In this document: positions 59,501 to 64,000 of the stretch, piece by piece
Layout: each line of letters starts with the position of its first letter
How positions within the stretch are numbered: position 1 is the stretch's first letter
DNA from: Marisa cornuarietis
Lineage: Eukaryota; Mollusca; Gastropoda; Architaenioglossa; Ampullariidae
NCBI GenBank assembly: GCA_004794655.1
Contig: SMMW01000125.1
Coordinates: 1,077,501-1,141,500, forward strand
Length of the DNA: 64,000 bases
Direction of reading: 5' to 3'
Translations under genes and position numbers: made by a program
The notes under the pieces: generated by a model
The model's input: the letters and a program-made list of their open reading frames with translations, nothing else
Told to the model about the DNA's origin: nothing
Database searches by the model: none

Positions 59501-62399
59501 CAACACGGCGCCTCCCAAACTCTTTGTCACCGGACCGCCTGGCACAGGTAAAACCGTGATGCTGCTGATGACGGGTATAAACTGGCTGCGATGTGGTCAC
59601 CACGTCTACATTGTGATTACATGCCATGAGAGTCGTGCAGCGTGCATCATGTTGTACCACCTGTTGCTGCAGACAGTAAACACACAACAGTCAGCAGGTG
59701 TATCACCCGGTCAGCCTCACCTCCTGCTGTATGATCTTCATGGCGGTAAAGACGTGACGAAGGCCGTCAACGACTTGTCACAGGCGGCGAGCGGAGGGTC
59801 GTTGTACGTCATCGCTGATGAAACGGAAGCTTACGGGTAAATAGGACAGCGTGTGATGTGATGATAGACAGACAGGTAGATGGCGACTGCTTTTATCTCA
59901 CAATCACCACCAGATGTTTACTTACTCACTTAGTCCTCTTCGTACCTAGGTGGTGCATAAAGCATTCACTAGAGACCTCCACTTTTGTCTGGTTTGGTTA
60001 TGCCGTTCCAGGGTAGTTTCTGGTCTTTGAGTTCTTTCTTTACTGACCGTCGCCATGTTTCTTTTGGCCGGCCACGTTTCCTCATGCCATCCGCTGTCCA
60101 GTGAAGGGCTATTTTGGGAGGTGCCTCTGGTTTCATTCTGCACACATGTCCGAGCCATCTCCATCTTTTTTTTAAATTATGGTTGTTATATTTTTGCAGC
60201 TGGCTCTTTGGAGGAGATCGTTATTGGTTATTATGGTTAGCCCGAATATCCTGAAATTTTTCCTCAGACATTTGGTGTGGAAAGTCTCTATTTTCTGCCG
60301 GATTTTCGTTGATATTTTCCAGCATTCACTACCATAGAGTAAGACTGGGAGAACATTGCTTTTGTAGATTCTTAATTTTGTGTTCCTCTTGAGTACTTTG
60401 GACTTCCAAATTTCTTTAACATGGCGAAGGCTTGGTTTGCCTCGATAAGTCTGTTTTCTGTATCTCCATCTGTTGTTACTAGACTGCCAAGATATGTAAA
60501 TTCATGGACTTTCTCCACTTCTTTATTGTTAATTGTGATGGGCTCTGTTGACTTGGCATTTTGTCTCATTTCTTTTGTTTTTGTTATGTTTACATTAAGT
60601 CCTATTTTGATGCAGTCGTGGTTAGATTGTTGATCTTTTCATGGGCACCCTTGTGTTGGCTGAATAGTATAACAATGTCATCAGCATAGTCTAGGTCTTC
60701 CAATACTGATGTAAGTGTCCAGCGGATTCCTCTTTTCTTATCTTTTGTTGTTTGCTTCATAAGCCAGTCCATGGCTAGTATAAATAGAAAAGGCAAGAGA
60801 ATGCATCCTTGTTTGACTCCGGTAGTAATGTTGAAGTTATCTGTTAGTTCGCTGTTGCTACAAACCACCTGAAAGTAAAGTCTGTGTATAACGCTTTTAT
60901 TACATTTACTATATTTTGTGGTATTCCATAATGGCGCATAATTTTCCATAATGACTCACGATGTATGCTGTGAAATGCTTTCTCAAAGTCTATGAACACA
61001 GCGTAGAGAGTGCTGTTCCATTCTGTGCTTTGTTCTATGATCTGTGATAAGGTGAAGACTTGATCACTGCATGACTTTCCTTTCCTGAAGACTTCTTGCT
61101 CTTGCCTGATGATGTTATTTATCCAGGACAATTGTGAGCCTTTTCAAAATGATATGACTGAAAATTTTGCTTGTCTGCGATAGCAGAGTTATGCCTCGCC
61201 AATTATTACAGTCCCACCAGATGTTTAACGGGGGATAATTCCTCAATGGTTGTGATACTTGATGGAGGTGTAGTTATGCAGGTAAAAGTAGATTTGTTTG
61301 GTTACATCGGCTTTTACACAGATTATTTTTAGGTCAGTTTTAGATTTATGATGACGTCAGTAATAAAAAACGTCTCGCACAATACACAAACATTAACTTA
61401 TTAGTGACAGTATACAGTGTTACGCTTGCATGTCCATCCTCTGTAACACTCATTCTGTGACAGACACTTTCGGACTTTGTGTGACACGCTGGTGACACAA
61501 GTTCCTCGTCTCCATCTTTGGGCGGCAAGTTGTTTCCATAGAGACACACCCGCCGGTTGGCAAGTGGAATATTTAACCAGACCCCTTCGCTCTCCGCCGG
61601 CCGTCGTCAGGGAAGTCGAGATGGACGTGAGGATCACTAGGCACCGTGTTGTCTAGCCGTACAGTGAGCGTGGTGTGTCCGACCACACAGACGGCTTGCC
61701 AGTTACACGGCTGTATCACAGACGTCCCGGTCATTCAGGTTATTGGTTAAGTGACTGCGTCATGTGCGGTCGTGAGGTGGCCATCTTCCTACACAGTCTC
61801 CGTGTTGGTGTTACGGGTAGGTGTGGGTATTGTGTAGTGTAACGTCTGTTGACAGGTGAACAGTTAACGGTGTGATAATAACAAGCAGATGAGACACAAT
61901 TTTGTGAAGTTAACAGTGTGTTAGTCACGCGCGCGCGCGCGCGCGCGTGTGTGTGTGTGTTTCTTATTTACATCACTAGGTTATGATGTAACTGTGTATA
62001 TCCATGTGTCTGTCGGTCTGTACGCTATATCTCCGACATGTGACTTACAGAAAAATCTCTCATTGAATGTTAACAGAGATTGGCGTCGACATAACACGAC
62101 CCTGCCTACAGTGGAGAGACGTGCTGGTGTTGTACCGCCGTGACATTAGTGACAACTCGGGTATGGTGAAGTCGCTTAATGAAGCGGGTATCCCAGTGCG
62201 GGTGATGAAGGATGATGACATTGAGGATGTGGCAGTTCGCCGCAGTAACGTGGTGTGGGTGACGGATGGAGATCGTGTTCGTGGTCTGGAGAGAAAAATC
62301 GTCGTTTGTCTGGATGATAATGATGTTTATGTTGATCTCCGACTGTACTTTTTTTCTCGGTGTGCGTCACAACTTGTGATTGTCTCCCGTGACCAGTAG
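48380..62399 (+). CDS. KH-like / PD-(D/E)XK nuclease / SF1 helicase fusion, copy 2, with in-frame TAG in exon 7
   Basis: Exons parallel copy 1: 48380-48412, 48889-49009, 49479-49642, 49939-50682, 53203-53408, 59357-59836, 61464-61816, 62077-62399. Exons 1, 3, 4 and 7 have identical lengths in both copies (33, 164, 744, 353 nt). The N-terminus has a run of eight glycines and SSRGGG before the KH-like fold. Nuclease residues GDFDVLLIH and CEVKAFGDN and Walker A GPPGTGKT are kept; Walker B reads LYVIADETEAYG. Exon 7 contains TAG at 61654-61656 where copy 1 has CTG (32138-32140). Read literally the product stops at 646 residues, after the NTPase core but before motifs V/VI (RGLERKIVVCL, SRCASQLVIV in exon 8). 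Exons 7 and 8 downstream remain otherwise open, so the stop is recent, a sequencing error, or the gene makes a truncated form. Introns are enlarged by a LINE at 53.6-58.8 kb and another at 59.9-61.2 kb. Confidence 0.8.
48660..48765. repeat. imperfect (TG)n tract in intron 1 of copy 2
   Basis: TG repeats interspersed with GTGCGTGCGT and GGGTGGGT. Confidence 0.9.
49229..49285. repeat. (GT)n microsatellite in intron 2 of copy 2
   Basis: About 28 GT units. Confidence 0.97.
50683..53202. other. intron 4 of nuclease-helicase copy 2
   Basis: 2.5 kb against 0.4 kb in copy 1. Holds the MITE-like segment at 52,291 and an (AT)n run near 52,450. No exon recognised in the rest. Confidence 0.45.
52291..52385 (+). 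mobile_element. partial relative of the TTAA-flanked foldback MITE
   Basis: TTAAAGACCAACCTGAATGG and the following GCAGATAT...GGCGATATAA...AACCTGTAAATTTTAGCCTC match the left arm of the element at 31,138, including the TTAA. A convincing right arm was not found; a weak inverted echo (AAGTTATAAG) lies near 52,735. Confidence 0.65.
53466..53560. repeat. (CA)n/(CG)n microsatellite at the 3' boundary of a LINE
   Basis: CA and CG dinucleotides directly adjoining the 3' terminus of the minus-strand LINE. Confidence 0.95.
53685..57747 (-). pseudogene. LINE ORF2: APE endonuclease plus reverse transcriptase, interrupted
   Basis: 57747-56377 encodes the apurinic-type endonuclease: LHWNICGLQGK, CLVETFM, VAGDLNVRTG and RLDSDHMPV carry the expected Asn, Glu, Asp/Asn and Asp-His residues. 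A frame change near 56,430 leads into 56450-55809 (RRIKNNKAEGPDMIIGELLK, PEKWTESIMITLFKKGD), then the nested insertion, then 55390-53685 with DFEKAFDSINRTLLW, GVKQGDVCSPVLFSLF, LLFADDVVLIAE (catalytic FADD) and a C-terminal CPLCQLNEEDEVHFVLSC zinc knuckle. Residues look intact, so decay is limited to one frameshift and one insertion. Clade is uncertain; CR1/Rex1-like by the 2A and C-terminal knuckle. Confidence 0.85.
55418..55850. mobile_element. 433-bp insert nested in the LINE ORF2
   Basis: It interrupts the RT frame between NNYMGI and GISICDVASKAY. AATACCCCTATATGTTA at 55401-55417 and AATACCCATATAGTTA at 55851-55866 are an imperfect target duplication of about 15 bp. The interior repeats TTGCGTCATTCA-type phrases three times (55,742-55,795). 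Family not recognised. Confidence 0.7.
57710..58813 (-). CDS. LINE ORF1 protein with 2A-type motif and coiled coil (367 aa from first ATG)
   Basis: From the first ATG: a hydrophobic stretch at residues 91-102 runs straight into LCGDVEPNPGP (103-112), an exact match to the 2A consensus D-(V/I)-E-x-N-P-G-P, with the expected skip between G111 (58481-58483) and P112. A coiled coil follows at about 150-235 (QLHQLEERNDSLQKKLSEAE), then a domain like the RRM/C-terminal part of L1 ORF1 (NLLFFGFPRKEKDTPDEC, VHRLSNKSDSPIIARF). Starting at M80 would place the hydrophobic stretch at the N-terminus as a signal-peptide-like 2A leader. Such 2A sequences are known in non-LTR elements of invertebrates. The frame is intact. 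ORF1 overlaps ORF2 by 38 nt in another frame. Confidence 0.85.
   Translation of the reverse strand: MGGVNTVHGSGKTCFQVLCCHCIYFHLIYSKLTSFKKVKWVTKMPSDNLVFRRVCGSFTQIFIGFMMKRAKHNLSARVAMIRLRSRTDATVLGLLLSLLLMLCGDVEPNPGPTGRETMRQTRLANVSASRRASTDRTDNAVHIETQHRPEPTLSDVMAILQSMSTKFDEVKGDIKRLNDSCSTLQTQMQEIRHENSEIQRQLHQLEERNDSLQKKLSEAERKIDDLESRSKKNNLLFFGFPRKEKDTPDECEAIVSTFIKNQLEIPDNIEFERVHRLSNKSDSPIIARFTFFKDRTNVMKSKHKLKGSKIFIGEDFSTRTREMRKLLTPHLRKAKNEGKRVKMVFDHLYIDGRKFYADVNGALTEER
58816..59356. other. intron 5 of copy 2, 3' part
   Basis: AT-rich, no element recognised. The acceptor is TACTAG before 59357. It lacks the minisatellite present at this position in copy 1. Confidence 0.5.
59921..61213 (-). mobile_element. 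5'-truncated LINE with 14-bp target duplication, intron 6 of copy 2
   Basis: Minus-strand frames give NNWRGITLLSQTSKIF, LYAVFIDFEKAFHSIHRESLW, TTGVKQGCILLPFLFILAMD, LDYADDIVILFS (catalytic YADD), VHEFTYLGSLVTTDGD and LLYGSECWKI in RT order, with several frameshifts. CCACCAGATGTTTA at 59907-59920 recurs exactly at 61214-61227. The 3' tail reads CTAAGTGAGTAAG on the minus strand. A separate family from the 53.6-58.8 kb element. Confidence 0.87.
61654..61656 (+). other. premature in-frame TAG in exon 7 of nuclease-helicase copy 2
   Basis: Exon 7 is 353 nt in both copies with the same phase. The codon 63 full codons into the exon is TAG here and CTG at 32138-32140 in copy 1, a two-base difference. 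No indel is present, so the reading frame is certain if the exon start is right. Confidence 0.8.
61926..61961. repeat. (CG)n(TG)n compound microsatellite
   Basis: About nine CG then nine TG units in intron 7 of copy 2. Confidence 0.95.
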
Positions 62400-62879
62400 G
62401 CGACTGATCTGCACACCCCACACCTGTTGTAGTTCTCTTAACTCAACACCTCTCTTCAGTTTTTGTTCTATTCCTTTCTCAGTCTATCACGACGTGATCT
62501 CCTTAGAACGTCTTAAACATGACATAATTATATTTTCTCACAAGATCCAGTCCGTGTCTTTGTTTACAGAACAACTAGTGTCAATAACATTTTACACTCC
62601 AGGTCTTGGTTACACAACATATTGGATCAACATCAATCTCACACGGCCTACACACTGGGTCTTGTTTACACCATAACTTGTGTCAACATTAACGTCATAC
62701 ACACTGGGTCTTGTTTACACAGCAACTGATGTCAACATCAACATCATACGGCCTATACACTGGCTCTTTCCATGCGGGTCTACTTGCCAAGGCAGACAAA
62801 CTTTTGTTCATTTTTTACACGCATAAATGCGTTGTTTCGGATAAAAAATTAATGAATTCGATTGTTGATTCATTTTTCT
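62400..62879. other. 3' flank of nuclease-helicase copy 2
   Basis: Two to three degenerate copies of a phrase with ACACTGGGTCTTGTTTACA lie at 62,590-62,765. No AATAAA near the stop. Confidence 0.4.
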
Positions 62880-63500
62880 ATCGAGTGATCTTCTTTTTAT
62901 GACGTAGTTTTCACGTTTGACAGTAATTTTCTGCGTGTTCACACGGTAACTGTCTTTCTGTTTGGAAAATGGCTAGCAAATTCTCGGTATTGAAATTTCG
63001 ACCGGCAGCTTTGAAAATTTATATTTATTAACCTACAGTAAAGACAACCATCAGTAATACACCGTTTTAAAGAGCATTTTTAAAACATTCATTTTGTGTA
63101 AATTTTAAGATACATAGGTTTTGTGTTCGAGTACTAAAATCAAATGAAAGATTACGACTGTACACGTTTTAGAACTCTTGAACGTCAGTTTCAGAAATTA
63201 ACAAAAAAAACATTTACACAATATGTACAGACATAAAGTATGAAACAAACATATGTTTTATGAGAAGGTTTCAGTAGTTTCCTCCCTTATGTATTTATTC
63301 ATTTACGCTTATGAAAGCGACTAATGTTTCATTGCGCGCGTTGTTTATGGGCTCATTATCATGACATTTTTTTGCTGGGAATACTATAAAAGTGTTTTCA
63401 AGCAAACGCTGTTCCTTTTCTTTACATTTTGATCTTTCAGAATTATTTTAAATTGTTCTTCTACCTTTTTTAGTTATTTCTTTATAATTTTTTGAAAAGT
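62880..63500 (-). mobile_element. inverted, diverged copy of the piggyBac-like element at 43,986-45,013
   Basis: Its reverse complement follows 44,048-44,870: shared phrases include AAGGGAGGAAACTACT, GAAAGATTACGACTGTAC (44,590 region as TACAGTCGTAATCTTTC), ACACCGTTTTAAAGAG and GACAACCATCAGTAATACA. Ends are not clear. Confidence 0.75.
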
Positions 63501-63821
63501 GCGTCACGAAGTGTCCACAGGCTTCTAGCAACCACGTAAGGAAAGAGCTGGGTCTTCTTTACTCAACCTCATGGTGAGGGTTAGATACTAGAGCTGATGA
63601 CGTCACGTTGTATAACAGTCTTACCGTCTGACAAAATGTTTTTCTGAGTCTAGATCATTCTATGGTCACCTTAATAAAAAGTATCAATGTGTGTAATAGC
63701 TGTGTAAAGGCTGCGTATGTGTGTGAGCGCGCTGGTATACTCGTTAGTGCTAGGTGAGTTTATTGGAAAATGGTATGTGTAGAAATATATGCGTGTTTAC
63801 GTGTGTGTGATTCTGTGTATA

Positions 63822-63861
<40 letters not shown>

Positions 63862-64000
63862 CCTGAATTATTGTGACAATTGTAGACAGAAGACAAGTTC
63901 GTGTAGGTATATGCTTACAAAGAGGATTACGTGTTTGTGTTTTCACTTCTATTAGCGTGTGTGCCTGTGCATGTTTTCACATTTTCATTAGAGACATGTA
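63501..64000. other. non-coding right edge of window
   Basis: Contains a (GT)n microsatellite at 63,820-63,860. No gene recognised. Confidence 0.5.

Noticed and set aside
63570..63640. CTGATGA phrase as a hammerhead ribozyme core
   Set aside because: The required GAAAC partner and three-stem arrangement could not be found nearby.

Overview
This is animal genomic DNA: every cellular gene is split into short exons with GT-AG (once GC-AG) junctions, and the rest is microsatellite, minisatellite and decayed transposon. The tRNA-type SINEs, long GT/CA arrays and mix of LINE, hAT, P-element-like and piggyBac-like debris point to a lophotrochozoan, most likely a mollusc. That assignment is inferred; the species cannot be told from the sequence.

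Region 1 (about 1-20,000, + strand) holds two tandem paralogs of a class V, PLP-dependent aminotransferase-fold enzyme (isopenicillin N epimerase / cysteine lyase-like). Copy A lacks exon 1 in the window and ends at 6,589. Copy B has all eight exons (13,867-19,972) but carries a 1-base deletion in exon 5. Between them lie a LINE piece flanked by an 84-bp perfect direct repeat, a 27-unit 51-bp minisatellite, a 32-bp minisatellite and a SINE nested in a dispersed repeat.

Region 2 (20,000-33,600) is LINE fragments followed by copy 1 of the most interesting gene (24,588-33,527). Its eight exons sum to 808 codons plus stop. They encode an RG-rich N-terminus, a KH-like fold lacking the GXXG loop, a PD-(D/E)XK (NERD-like) nuclease-type domain, and an SF1-type NTPase/helicase with Walker A, Walker B and UvrD-like C-terminal motifs. 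A hAT remnant, a palindromic TTAA-flanked MITE, a LINE tail and an AT-rich minisatellite sit in its introns.

Region 3 (33,600-48,300) is intergenic: a decayed P-element/THAP9-like transposase (- strand), a 177-bp hAT MITE with a perfect 8-bp target duplication, two tRNA-related SINEs, a 1.03-kb TTAA-flanked piggyBac-like element and a decayed LINE.

Region 4 (48,380-62,399) is copy 2 of the KH/nuclease/helicase gene. It has the same exon plan, but an in-frame TAG in exon 7 would remove the helicase C-terminal part. One intron holds a nearly full-length LINE (- strand, 53.6-58.8 kb) whose ORF1 carries a 2A-type motif directly after a hydrophobic stretch; the next long intron holds a second LINE bounded by 14-bp direct repeats. 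Copy 1 and copy 2 have independent insertions at the same intronic position.

The two gene pairs are not obviously in one pathway. The nuclease-helicase fusion resembles bacterial nuclease-helicase defence proteins in architecture; an innate-immune or RNA-processing role is an inference.
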